Below are positions 7,664 to 15,043 of a stretch of 31,704 bases of DNA, one piece after another. A model generated the notes under the pieces. It worked only from the letters and a program-made list of their open reading frames with translations, was not told where the DNA came from and made no database searches. The translations under genes were made by a program, and so were the position numbers. Location of the stretch: assembly GCA_937901055.1 (NCBI GenBank), contig CALCGO010000294.1, positions 1 through 31,704 on the forward strand, in the 5' to 3' direction. This DNA comes from an uncultured Rhodobacterales bacterium (GTDB lineage Bacteria; Pseudomonadota; Alphaproteobacteria; Rhodobacterales; Rhodobacteraceae). Each line of letters starts with the position of its first letter. Within the stretch, counting starts at the first letter, position 1.

Positions 7664-9039
7664 CCCCTCGGTTCCTGATTGCGGCGGCGCACAAGTCTTC
7701 GGGCAAAACGGTAATATCCACTGGGCTTTCGCGCGCACTGACGATGCGTGGGCTTACGGTTCAGACTTTCAAAAAGGGCCCAGATTACATTGACCCAATG
7801 TGGTTGGGGTTGGCCAGTGGGCGACCCTGCTACAACCTTGATTTCAACACCATGACCGAAGGCGAAGTCTGCAACCTTCTTTGCAGCCGCGCCGATGGTG
7901 CGAACATTTCTGTCATTGAAAGCAACAAAGGCTTATACGACGGCGTCGATCTGCACGGCGCAGATTCCAATGCGGCAATGGCTAAGTTGGTGAAAGCGCC
8001 TGTAGTTTTGGTGGTCGATACAACGGGTACAACACGTGGGATTGCCCCTTTGTTAGTGGGGTATCAAGCGTTTGACGCGGGAGTGAATATCGCGGGTGTC
8101 ATATTGAACAAAACAGGCGGTCCGCGCCACGAAGGAAAGTTGCGGGCAGCCGTTGAGGAATATACAGATATTCCGGTTTTGGGTGCGGTTGGCCGTAGCG
8201 CTGATCTGGAAATTGGTGAACGGCATCTGGGCCTGACCACACCGTCCGAAACAGGAATGATCCAAGGGGTGATTGATACGCTTGGTCAACGCATGACAGA
8301 TTCCGTTGATCTAGATGCGTTGATCGCGATCGCGGCGAGAGCACCCGATCTGGAGTTTGCACAAGGATCGTCGGTAACAAGCTTCGCCAAGGGCCTTCGC
8401 ATCGGTGTGGCAAGGGATACAGCTTTCGGGTTTTATTACCCTGATGATTTCGAGGCTTTCGAGGCCGCGGGAGCGGAGTTGGCGTTCTTCGATGCCATTA
8501 ATGATGCGCATTTGCCAGTAGTCGATGGACTATTCATCGGCGGCGGCTTTCCAGAAACCTCGATGGCGAAGCTCGAAGCGAATTTTGGCATTCGACGCGA
8601 AATCAAGCGGGCGATTGAAGCCGGCCTACCAGCCTACGCTGAATGCGGCGGATTGATGTATCTTTGCGAGACCTTGGAATGGCAAGGGCAGAAGCACGAA
8701 ATGGTTGGCGTGATCCCCGGAAACGCCGTGATGTGCGAACGTCCGCAAGGTCGAGGGCACACACATTTAGACCCCTCGGATGACTGCCTTTGGCAGATAG
8801 AAGGCGGCGCATTCAGGGCGCATGAGTTCCACTATGCCAAGATAGACAACCTTCCAGCAGCAACGAAATTCGGGTTTGATGTTAAGCGCGGGGCCGGGAT
8901 ATCGGGTGCCCACGACGGAATTGTGGTTAACAACCTGATGGCAGGATTTTGCCACATGCGAAACACAGCTTCGAACCCGTGGGTGGAGCGCTTCTTGCGC
9001 CATGTTGCCAGCGTTAAGGCAAGAAAAAACCCCGCCTAA
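7660..9039 (+). CDS. dsrN: DsrN, siroheme amidase (CobB/CbiA family)
   Basis: DsrN is a cobyrinate a,c-diamide synthase-like, glutamine-dependent enzyme that converts siroheme to siro(haem)amide, the cofactor of DsrAB. An ATP-binding P-loop AAHKSSGKT lies at the N terminus, with KGPDYIDPMW shortly after. The C-terminal class I glutaminase domain has the nucleophile region YAECGGLMYL near residue 325 and a late histidine in AHEFHYAKI. Length 459 aa fits. It overlaps the TrpD2-like gene (ATGA). CobB acting in B12 synthesis is the alternative, but no other cob gene is present and dsrN ends the dsr operon in known clusters. Its stop codon lies in the loop of the terminator hairpin. Confidence 0.9.
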   Translation: MTPRFLIAAAHKSSGKTVISTGLSRALTMRGLTVQTFKKGPDYIDPMWLGLASGRPCYNLDFNTMTEGEVCNLLCSRADGANISVIESNKGLYDGVDLHGADSNAAMAKLVKAPVVLVVDTTGTTRGIAPLLVGYQAFDAGVNIAGVILNKTGGPRHEGKLRAAVEEYTDIPVLGAVGRSADLEIGERHLGLTTPSETGMIQGVIDTLGQRMTDSVDLDALIAIAARAPDLEFAQGSSVTSFAKGLRIGVARDTAFGFYYPDDFEAFEAAGAELAFFDAINDAHLPVVDGLFIGGGFPETSMAKLEANFGIRREIKRAIEAGLPAYAECGGLMYLCETLEWQGQKHEMVGVIPGNAVMCERPQGRGHTHLDPSDDCLWQIEGGAFRAHEFHYAKIDNLPAATKFGFDVKRGAGISGAHDGIVVNNLMAGFCHMRNTASNPWVERFLRHVASVKARKNPA

Positions 9040-9052
9040 ACAGACGGGGTTT
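9027..9052 (-). terminator. Intrinsic terminator of dsrE2-tusA, shared end with dsrN
   Basis: The inverted repeat AAACCCCG / CGGGGTTT has a 10-nt loop that contains the dsrN stop codon. Read on the - strand it is followed by a run of Ts (TTTTTTCTT), so it is a good terminator for tusA, which ends 22 bp away. Read on the + strand the T-run is short, so it may end dsrN less well. Confidence 0.8.
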
Positions 9053-9073
9053 AACTAATCAGTCACAACTAGA

Positions 9074-9298
9074 TCAGGATTTTTTGATCTCGAAGTTGTA
9101 AATGTCGCCAGCTTGTTCGGAGCTCGTCAGCTCGTTGCCTGTCTGGCGGCAGAATGCAGCAAAATCCGCAACCGAACCCGGGTCAGTAGACTCGATAGCC
9201 AGAGTCTCGCCAGGGGACATACCCTTCAGAGTTTTCTTGGCTTTGATGATTGGAAGTGGGCAGTTCAGCCCTTTTGCGTCAAGTGTTTGATCGGCCAT
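9074..9298 (-). CDS. tusA: TusA-family sulfur carrier protein
   Basis: A small cytoplasmic persulfide carrier of 74 aa. The family signature is at the N terminus: LDAKGLNCPLPIIKAKK, with the sulfur-binding cysteine at position 13 in the CPxP motif. A second cysteine lies in AAFCRQTG. It follows dsrE2 by 37 bp on the same strand. In sulfur oxidisers TusA hands sulfur to DsrEFH/DsrC, so this copy probably feeds the rDsr pathway encoded next door rather than, or besides, tRNA thiolation. No rhodanese gene accompanies it, unlike the common rhd-tusA-dsrE2 set. A strong terminator follows. Confidence 0.92.
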   Translation of the reverse strand: MADQTLDAKGLNCPLPIIKAKKTLKGMSPGETLAIESTDPGSVADFAAFCRQTGNELTSSEQAGDIYNFEIKKS

Positions 9299-9335
9299 TT
9301 TGAAATAGCACCTTTCGTAGTTGGGTTATTCAGGA

Positions 9336-9842
9336 TTACATGAAGTAGTTGATGTCAGTTTTGCCAGCAACTTCGAGAGCCGTAGCAGCGCCGCCAAGTT
9401 CCACACCGTCAATCAGATCAGAGAGTTGGATTTCGAACAGATCGAGTGTCATTTGGCATGCTATCAGGCGCACGTCTGATTCAACGGCGGCTTCGCGAAG
9501 GTCTTCGATCGAAGCAACGCCCTTTTTCGCCATCATGTTTTTCATCATCGCGGTCACGCCTTTATCAACACCGGGCAGGCCGCCGATGATGTTTGGCATC
9601 GCCATGTGCTTGCCCATCATAGGCATTTCCATTGCAGGGTTACCAAGCGTGGACATCTTTAGATTCAGGTCTTTTTTCAACAACCCAAGGCCATAGAATG
9701 TGAAGAACATTGTCACGTCCATGTCCATCGCAGCACCGGTTGTGCCCAGAATGAATGGCGGGTATGCCCAGTCAAGTGTGCCTTTGGTGGCGATGATCGA
9801 CATGCTTTTGGAATTGCTTCCGTCGTTTGCGTTGTCCAGCAT
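9336..9842 (-). CDS. dsrE2: DsrE2-like sulfurtransferase (DsrE family)
   Basis: This 168-aa DsrE/DsrF-fold protein has the segments FFTFYGLGLLKK and MGKHMAMPNIIGG characteristic of DsrE2, and a single cysteine in LIACQMTLDLF that is the likely persulfide site. An upstream ATG would add 36 residues, but the ATG at 9842 has a strong GGGAGG site about seven bases before it and the extra residues look non-coding, so I use 9842. It heads a two-gene operon with tusA and diverges from an SqrR-type repressor gene, with candidate operator sites between them. Role: sulfur trafficking towards rDsr. Confidence 0.87.
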   Translation of the reverse strand: MLDNANDGSNSKSMSIIATKGTLDWAYPPFILGTTGAAMDMDVTMFFTFYGLGLLKKDLNLKMSTLGNPAMEMPMMGKHMAMPNIIGGLPGVDKGVTAMMKNMMAKKGVASIEDLREAAVESDVRLIACQMTLDLFEIQLSDLIDGVELGGAATALEVAGKTDINYFM

Positions 9843-9877
9843 TGCTGGTTCCTCCCTTTGGGTTATATCGTAAATTC

Positions 9878-9899
9878 GTTTATTAGCATGAATGAATAC
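9878..9899. promoter_or_regulatory. Candidate SqrR/BigR-type operator, dsrE2-proximal
   Basis: A 22-bp imperfect palindrome begins GTTTATTAG and ends GAATAC. Aligned without gaps to the 22-bp site at 9991 it matches at 15 positions, including GT.TATTAG and TAC at the ends. It sits 36 bp upstream of the dsrE2 start. Binding is inferred only from similarity and position. Confidence 0.45.
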
Positions 9900-9990
9900 T
9901 ATTTTAGCCCAAGAGTCAACAAAACAAGGGATTGCCTTCGTCACATGCAAGTGAAAGACACGTGATCACCCTTGCAATATTACCAAATCT

Positions 9991-10012
9991 GTATATTAGT
10001 AAGTACATATAC
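9991..10012. promoter_or_regulatory. Candidate SqrR/BigR-type operator, repressor-proximal
   Basis: The palindrome GTATAT-N10-ATATAC lies 24 bp upstream of the repressor start. The outer half TGTATATTAG recurs upstream of mrp at 12782. A TTGCAA element at 9972 with TATTAG 16 bp on would be the promoter, so a bound repressor would cover the -10. Autoregulation is inferred. Confidence 0.55.
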
Positions 10013-10035
10013 AAAAAAAGCGGGATTTTAGTAGC

Positions 10036-10365
10036 ATGATCGACAACATGGACCTTGCACAGCTGGAAGAGAAAGCCTCCGAAGTAAGCGGGCTTTTGCG
10101 CGTGATGTCGAATCAATGGCGCCTTCTAATTCTTTGCAATCTTGCTCAAGGCGAGCATTCCGTACAGGAATTGCAAAAACTTGTTGGCCTTGGCCAGTCT
10201 GCGTTGTCGCAGCATTTGGCGATTCTTCGCTATGAAGGCTTGGTGTCTACGCGTCGCGAGGCGCAATCGATTTACTATTCGATTGCCAGCGACGAGGCCG
10301 AAAAGCTGCTTGGCACACTGTATGACATTTATTGTCTCGTGCCTGTTGCTGAAGAGACCGCCTAA
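10036..10365 (+). CDS. ArsR-family persulfide sensor of the SqrR/BigR/YgaV type
   Basis: A 109-aa winged-helix repressor. The recognition helix region is SALSQHLAILRYEGLVSTRREAQ-like and the wing contains SIYYSI. Two cysteines are conserved in this subgroup: Cys34 in LILCNLAQGE and Cys100 in LYDIYC. Their spacing of 66 residues equals that of the SqrR sensing pair (41 and 107), which forms a polysulfide bridge and releases DNA on exposure to sulfane sulfur. The ArsR metal-binding box ELCVCD is absent. It diverges from dsrE2-tusA and precedes a YeeE/YedE permease, both sulfur functions, and matching palindromes lie in the promoter region. The start at 10036 has a weak ribosome site; ATG at 10048 is possible. 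Confidence 0.9.
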   Translation: MIDNMDLAQLEEKASEVSGLLRVMSNQWRLLILCNLAQGEHSVQELQKLVGLGQSALSQHLAILRYEGLVSTRREAQSIYYSIASDEAEKLLGTLYDIYCLVPVAEETA

Positions 10366-10499
10366 ACTAGCGCAATTCACTTCCGATAATCGACAGTCTA
10401 TCATATTCCTATGTGATGTTGTATGCTGCTTGCTGCCAATAGACGTGCGAACAATCACGGGTTGAGGCGAAAAAAGTGTGACTCAACAAGGGAAGTATC

Positions 10500-11606
10500 A
10501 TGATCGACGTACTAAGGGATTTAGTTATAGAATCTCCGGCACTCTATGTAGGTTTTGGCGGCCTGATAATCGGTGTCGTCTTCGGTTACATCGTCTTTAG
10601 AACCAACTTTTGCACAATGGGGTCCATCTCGGACATCGTGAACTTTGGCGACTACCGCCGCTTTCGCTCGTGGCTTCTGGCCACCGCAACGGCCATCATT
10701 GGCGCGACCATAATCGAGATGACCGGAATTGCCGACCTAAGCGGCTCCCTTTACCTGACGCCGAGCTTCAACTGGCTTGGCAACGTTGCGGGTGGTTTGA
10801 TCTTCGGTTTCGGTATGGTTTTCGCCGGTGGCTGTACGAGCAGAAACCTTGTGCGCGCAGGTGGCGGCGATTTGCGTTCGCTGATGGTTCTGATCGTGGT
10901 CGGCATTTTCGGGTATATGACAATTGGTGGCCTGCTTGGCCCTCTACGCGTCGCGATTTTCTCGCCAGTCACAGTTAACCTTGCCGACTACGGCTTGGAC
11001 TCACAGCGTAGCGGAGACATCTTGGCCGCAATGACCGGTCTTAGCGTAAACATGGCTCGGAACATTGTGTTGGTGGTCGTGTTGGCCGCATTCCTTGGTT
11101 ACATTTTCAAAGACAAGGGGTTCCGCACCTCGCCGGTTCACATCATCGCAGGTGTTGGCATCGGGCTTTGTGTTACGGCCGCGTGGCTTTTGACAGGTTT
11201 GGCGCAGGATGACTTTGCAGATGTACCAGTTGCGCTCGCTTCCCTGACGTATGTTCGCCCGTCGGGTGATACACTTGATTACCTGATGCGTTTTACGGCC
11301 TACGCAACACCAAGCTTTGCCGTCGTAACAACGCTCGGCGCACTTCTGGGCGGGTTCATCGGTGCGGTAGTTCATGGCAAATTCGCCATTGCAACATTCG
11401 CGGATACCAAAGACACAACGCGCAACCTGTTTGGTGCGGCGTTGATGGGCATCGGGGGTGTTGTGGCGCTAGGTTGCACCGTCGGCCAAGCCGTTTCAGG
11501 TGCATCAACTATGGCGCTGGGTTCCTACATAACGTTCATATTTATCGTAATCGGCGGAATCGCCGGTTTGAAGTTTTTCGAATTTCTGTTGATGAGAGAA
11601 GCCTAA
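10500..11606 (+). CDS. YeeE/YedE-family permease for a sulfur compound (TsuA-like)
   Basis: A 368-aa membrane protein with about nine or ten helices, made of two sulfur-transport repeats. Signature segments with cysteines that in TsuA-type proteins relay the substrate are visible: TNFCTMGSISDIV near 35, GMVFAGGCTSRNLVRAGGG near 108-126 and GGVVALGCTVGQAVSG near 320. The family imports thiosulfate or related sulfane sulfur. AAGGGAAG precedes the start. It lies 134 bp after the SqrR-type gene on the same strand; the gap shows no clear terminator, so they may be co-transcribed. Substrate is inferred; elsewhere the family is paired with TusA, which fits tusA nearby. Confidence 0.88.
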   Translation: MIDVLRDLVIESPALYVGFGGLIIGVVFGYIVFRTNFCTMGSISDIVNFGDYRRFRSWLLATATAIIGATIIEMTGIADLSGSLYLTPSFNWLGNVAGGLIFGFGMVFAGGCTSRNLVRAGGGDLRSLMVLIVVGIFGYMTIGGLLGPLRVAIFSPVTVNLADYGLDSQRSGDILAAMTGLSVNMARNIVLVVVLAAFLGYIFKDKGFRTSPVHIIAGVGIGLCVTAAWLLTGLAQDDFADVPVALASLTYVRPSGDTLDYLMRFTAYATPSFAVVTTLGALLGGFIGAVVHGKFAIATFADTKDTTRNLFGAALMGIGGVVALGCTVGQAVSGASTMALGSYITFIFIVIGGIAGLKFFEFLLMREA

Positions 11607-11612
11607 AAGAAT

Positions 11613-11640
11613 TCGGCCCTCACCGGTAAGCAGGGGCCGA
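11613..11640. terminator. Bidirectional terminator between permease gene and mrp
   Basis: The inverted repeat TCGGCCC / GGGCCGA has a 14-nt loop. It is followed by TTTATTTATT on the + strand and by ATTCTTTT on the - strand, and sits between two convergent stop codons (11606 and 11646). Confidence 0.7.
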
Positions 11641-11645
11641 TTTAT

Positions 11646-12740
11646 TTATTCATCACCACGAAGCTGTGTCGCAATATTCAAAGCGATAGCTTTATAAATC
11701 TTGGTGTGCGGCCCATCCGGGTCAGAAACCACCGTAGGCTTGCCTTCGTCCGAGTGCTTACGGATATCCATATGCAACGGAATCGCACCAAGGAACGGAA
11801 CGGCTAGTTTGATCGCCTCGTCCTTCGCGCCGCCATGGCCGAAGATGTCGGATGTCTCGCCACAATGCGGGCACACGAAGTTGCTCATGTTTTCGATAAT
11901 GCCAAGGATAGGCACATCAACGTCCTGGAACATTTTCAGCCCCTTGCGTGCATCAATCAACGCCAGGTCCTGCGGTGTCGAAACGATAACCGCACCCGCC
12001 ATCGGAACCTGCTGCGCCATCGTAAGCTGCGCATCACCTGTTCCCGGAGGCATATCCAAAATCAGCACGTCCAGCGTACCCCAGTTGGTTTCATGAACCA
12101 TCTGCATCAGCGCGGATACAATCATCGGGCCACGCCAAATAACTGGCTTGTCCTCTTCCATCATGAAACCCATCGACATGACTTTCACGCCGTACGAATC
12201 TTTCGGGATGATTTTTTCATCAACAATATCAAGCTGTCCGGCCCCACCCATAAGACGTGGAATAGACGGGCCATAGATATCTGCATCCAACAAACCAACG
12301 CGTAGGCCAAGCGACGACAACGCCAGCGCGATATTTGCGGAAGTTGTCGATTTCCCGACGCCACCTTTGCCGGATGCAACGGCAACAACTGCGCCGACAC
12401 CCGGAATAGCCGAAGACAACGGGCGCAAATCCCGACCAACAGGCTTGGAAGTTTGCAATTGAGGCGGTTGTTCCGCAGCGGTGGGGGCATCAACGGCGGC
12501 GGTCAGAACGACCAGCGCGGTTTCAACTCCATCTAATGCCTCAACACGCGTTTGCGCGTCGTCGCGGATCGGATCGAAGTCGCCCCGAAATTCGTCGGGA
12601 ACCGTGATGGAAAAGATAACTTTGCCTTCGGTTTCCGTAATTTCAGATACCAGACCCAGCGAAACCAGATCTCCGTTAAGGCCCGAAACCGCTATTTGGG
12701 ACAGTTCGCCCAGTATCCGGTCAGATAAAGAATCAGCCAT
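11646..12740 (-). CDS. mrp: Mrp/ApbC-family iron-sulfur cluster carrier ATPase
   Basis: A 364-aa cytoplasmic P-loop NTPase that carries and transfers [4Fe-4S] clusters. It has an N-terminal DUF59/MIP18-type domain (residues 1-80), a linker rich in Pro/Gln, then the deviant Walker A ASGKGGVGKST at 122-132. Downstream are DMPPGTGD and the cluster-binding CPHC near residue 285. I use the ATG at 12740, preceded by GGGGGA; an ATG at 12776 would add 12 residues of unlikely sequence. The promoter overlaps a palindrome like those near the SqrR-type gene, so expression may respond to sulfide/persulfide. A supply of Fe-S clusters for DsrAB, K, L and O would make sense in that setting. Confidence 0.93.
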   Translation of the reverse strand: MADSLSDRILGELSQIAVSGLNGDLVSLGLVSEITETEGKVIFSITVPDEFRGDFDPIRDDAQTRVEALDGVETALVVLTAAVDAPTAAEQPPQLQTSKPVGRDLRPLSSAIPGVGAVVAVASGKGGVGKSTTSANIALALSSLGLRVGLLDADIYGPSIPRLMGGAGQLDIVDEKIIPKDSYGVKVMSMGFMMEEDKPVIWRGPMIVSALMQMVHETNWGTLDVLILDMPPGTGDAQLTMAQQVPMAGAVIVSTPQDLALIDARKGLKMFQDVDVPILGIIENMSNFVCPHCGETSDIFGHGGAKDEAIKLAVPFLGAIPLHMDIRKHSDEGKPTVVSDPDGPHTKIYKAIALNIATQLRGDE

Positions 12741-12782
12741 GTTTCCCCCATTTATTTTTGACGCCAAAGACGCCATTCATTT

Positions 12783-12798
12783 GTATATTAGAATATAC
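12783..12798. promoter_or_regulatory. Operator-like palindrome over the mrp -10 element
   Basis: The perfect palindromic arms GTATAT and ATATAC are separated by four bases. They enclose the mrp -10 hexamer. The left arm with its flank, TGTATATTAG, is identical to that of the site upstream of the SqrR-type gene, but the spacer is six bases shorter. Confidence 0.5.
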
Positions 12799-12813
12799 CA
12801 ACATAATTGACAA
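12785..12813 (-). promoter_or_regulatory. mrp promoter (sigma-70 type)
   Basis: Read on the - strand: TTGTCA (-35), a 17-bp spacer and TAATAT (-10), located 45 bp upstream of the mrp start. Both hexamers are close to consensus and the spacing is ideal. Confidence 0.65.
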
Positions 12814-12884
12814 CGGTAATGTAATTATCAAGGGGTATACGCAAAATCCTTGACTTACCCCTCCGAATCTCGGAAAGCTTAACC

Positions 12885-13076
12885 CGCAAGGTTCCCCACA
12901 TGTTTGCACAAGCATTCGGGGATGAAACGGGAATGCGTTAAGGGACTACCCATATCGGGGCCCGAAGCCGCAGCCGCCCCCGCGACTGTACGTGGTTAGC
13001 GAGCATCACATGCCACTGGGTAACTCCGGGAAGGCGATGCCAGCCAAAAACCACAAGCCAGGAGACCGGCCTCGCA
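12885..13076 (+). ncRNA. Cobalamin (adenosylcobalamin-type) riboswitch
   Basis: The leader contains the conserved cobalamin riboswitch blocks in order: GGTTCCCC...GGGGATGAAACGGGAAT, then AGCCGCAGCCGCCCCCGC-GACTGTA, then GCCACTGGG with CCGGGAAGGCG, and the B12 box AGCCAGGAGACC at 13056-13067. It precedes cbtB-cbtA. A hairpin ACCGTC-GGGGTA-GACGGT at 13092-13109 sits directly before the AAGGAG ribosome site of cbtB, which suggests control of translation initiation. High cobalamin should switch cobalt uptake off. Exact ends are approximate. Confidence 0.93.
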
Positions 13077-13123
13077 AATGTGTCAACAAACACCGTCGGG
13101 GTAGACGGTAAGGAGAACTAAAA

Positions 13124-13294
13124 ATGACTACAGCTACACATACGGCCGTTAAATCCGATACAAACCTTGTTTCGATCGCATTCGTTGCGTTCATGGGTCT
13201 GTCGGTGTTGTTCATCGCGGGCTTCGCAAGCTCTGCAACGCTGCACGATACAGCCCACGATATGCGCCACGCTATTGGCTTTGCCTGCCACTAA
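13124..13294 (+). CDS. cbtB: CbtB, small cobalt-transport subunit
   Basis: A 56-aa protein with one membrane helix (VSIAFVAFMGLSVLFIAGF) and a C-terminal His-rich tail, LHDTAHDMRHAIGFACH. The HDxRHAxxFxCH ending is the CbtB signature and probably binds cobalt. AAGGAG lies eight bases before the start, and the cobalamin riboswitch precedes it. cbtA follows after 3 bp. With CbtA it forms a B12-regulated cobalt transporter. It is short enough to be missed by gene callers with a 60-aa cutoff. Confidence 0.92.
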   Translation: MTTATHTAVKSDTNLVSIAFVAFMGLSVLFIAGFASSATLHDTAHDMRHAIGFACH

Positions 13295-13297
13295 ACC

Positions 13298-13972
13298 ATG
13301 CTGAAAAATCTGGTTTACAGCGCTTTGTTCGCTGGTCTCGCTGCGGGGATAATAGTCGCAGCGCTGACAATAACTATGCTTGTTCCACTTTTGCTAGAAG
13401 CGGAGCTTTATGAAACAGGGCAGCTTATCCATTTTGGTGATGTAACCGCCGCCATGCCGGATATCGAAGCCGAGCACGACTGGGCCCGCAATGGCCTAAC
13501 CGCGCTTTATGCTGCCACGATCTACATCGGGTTCGCATTTGTAATGGTCGCCGCAATGGCATTCGCTCAGGAAAAAGGCGTTCAGATCACCACGCGCAGT
13601 GGCATTCTTTGGGGTTTGGCGGGCTACGCCGCGTTCCAACTTGCCCCTGCAATGGGGATTCCACCGGAATTACCCGGAATGATAGCTGCAGAAATTACGC
13701 ATCGGCAGATTTGGATGATCGGTACTGTCATTGCGACAATTACAGGAATCGCCGCTATCGTATTTGGTAAAAACTGGGTGCATTGGGGTGTAGGGCTGGT
13801 GATTTTGGCCATCCCGCACATCATCGGCGCACCACATCCAGAAGCGTTTGGTGGAACGGTCCCCCCCGAACTCGCCGCCGAGTTCGCTGGCCGTAGTTTG
13901 GCTGTCGGGGCTGTCGGGTGGATCGCACTTGGCGTGCTATCTGCGTATTTCTGGTTACAGGAAAACGATTAA
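13298..13972 (+). CDS. cbtA: CbtA, cobalt transporter membrane subunit
   Basis: A 224-aa protein with about five membrane helices. The first is at residues 7-33. Characteristic CbtA features are visible: the acidic region EAEHDWARNGLTALYA and the segments GYAAFQLAPAMGIPPELPG and IPHIIGAPHPEAFGGTVPPELA, which hold conserved Pro, His and Glu residues. It starts 3 bp after cbtB, so it shares the riboswitch. Its stop codon overlaps the stop codon of the convergent gene (13969-13972), with no terminator visible between them. Confidence 0.93.
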   Translation: MLKNLVYSALFAGLAAGIIVAALTITMLVPLLLEAELYETGQLIHFGDVTAAMPDIEAEHDWARNGLTALYAATIYIGFAFVMVAAMAFAQEKGVQITTRSGILWGLAGYAAFQLAPAMGIPPELPGMIAAEITHRQIWMIGTVIATITGIAAIVFGKNWVHWGVGLVILAIPHIIGAPHPEAFGGTVPPELAAEFAGRSLAVGAVGWIALGVLSAYFWLQEND

Positions 13973-14964
13973 CGAACCGAGAATTCCGCCGTCACAGGAT
14001 GATGGTCGGAATTCTCGAAACTCAGGTCCATTGTCGTGATCCGTTGCAATCGGACATTCGGCGAATAGGCAAAGCCATCAATGATGGTGGTATAATTTTC
14101 CCCCTCAACATATGGCTTATGCAGCGTTCGCACCGTCGGCGTTCGTTCATCTACGCCAAAACGCCAACCATCTGGCAACAGATCTTTCGGAAAATCATAA
14201 ATCCAAAACAAGTCCTTATCCGACGTGGTATGCGCGAAATCCGTGTCCGAAATCCTCATGTTCCAATCCCCGCCGATCACTACGTAATTGCCTTTAGCGT
14301 ACTCTTCGCTTGCGAAGTCAAACACTGCCTGTACCTGTGCACGCCGAACATCAGCGCCGTCATCGAATGCTGAAAGGTGAACGTTCAGCAACACCCATTT
14401 GCGATCCGTACCACGGATTGGAACCTCGGTCACAATCGCAGCGTAGTATCGCTTGACGGTCAGGAAAAAGTACCCCGGTTCCTGCGGTAATTCGTAAGCG
14501 CGGGTGATGCCCGATCCGGTTCGTGCATAAACGCCCATCCCGTGGGAAATATTGTAAGGTCTGGGCGCAATCACACCAAGATCCTCCCAATAAACGGCGG
14601 AGTGTTCGGTCAGGTTTCGATCGATTTCTGATTGAACGGAGGCATTGCGCGTTAAAACACTAGCATTCGCCAATTCTTGGAACATAAGGAACTGCGCGTC
14701 AAAATTTCCGACCTGAATGCCAATTTCCTGAACCGCATGTGCAACTTCATCTGCATCAAGCGCGCGTAAATGCTCCCCGCCGTCGGCGACGAAATCGGCA
14801 CCAGACCCCAGCGCGCCGTATCCGACATTCCATGTGGTCACACTGATCTGCTTGCCAGCAGTCGGTAGGAAATCGTGACCCACAACATCCAATTCACCGT
14901 AAGTTGGCAGGGTTCCACAACTCGACAGAATGGTCGCAACGATCAGCAGGCGGAAAAAATTCAT
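13969..14964 (-). CDS. Lipoprotein of the endonuclease/exonuclease/phosphatase family
   Basis: A 331-aa exported EEP-fold hydrolase. The N terminus is a short signal with lipobox LSSC, the lipidated cysteine being residue 16, so it should be anchored in a membrane facing the periplasm. The EEP motifs are in order: TTWNVGYG near 44, MFQEL near 97, GGDWNM near 234 and the C-terminal SDHHPVTAEF, giving the usual Asn, Glu, Asp/Asn and His metal and catalytic residues. Substrate cannot be told from sequence; the family includes nucleases, sphingomyelinases and inositol phosphatases. No operon partner is evident. Confidence 0.82.
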   Translation of the reverse strand: MNFFRLLIVATILSSCGTLPTYGELDVVGHDFLPTAGKQISVTTWNVGYGALGSGADFVADGGEHLRALDADEVAHAVQEIGIQVGNFDAQFLMFQELANASVLTRNASVQSEIDRNLTEHSAVYWEDLGVIAPRPYNISHGMGVYARTGSGITRAYELPQEPGYFFLTVKRYYAAIVTEVPIRGTDRKWVLLNVHLSAFDDGADVRRAQVQAVFDFASEEYAKGNYVVIGGDWNMRISDTDFAHTTSDKDLFWIYDFPKDLLPDGWRFGVDERTPTVRTLHKPYVEGENYTTIIDGFAYSPNVRLQRITTMDLSFENSDHHPVTAEFSVR

Positions 14965-14990
14965 ATCAAGACTTATAAGTTAAACAAAAT

Positions 14991-15017
14991 GCGGCCCCCG
15001 AATCATTCGAGGGCCGC
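14991..15017 (-). terminator. Terminator of the cytochrome c gene
   Basis: The inverted repeat GCGGCCC / GGGCCGC has an inner pair CGAAT / ATTCG. On the - strand it is followed by ATTTTGTTT. It lies 27 bp past the cytochrome stop. Confidence 0.75.
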
Positions 15018-15043
15018 CCAATACAGTAACCGTTAAACTGGGT

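Noticed and set aside
9040..9073. dsrR or dsrS directly after dsrN
   Set aside because: After dsrN the + strand has only the terminator; the next genes are on the opposite strand and belong to TusA and DsrE2 families.
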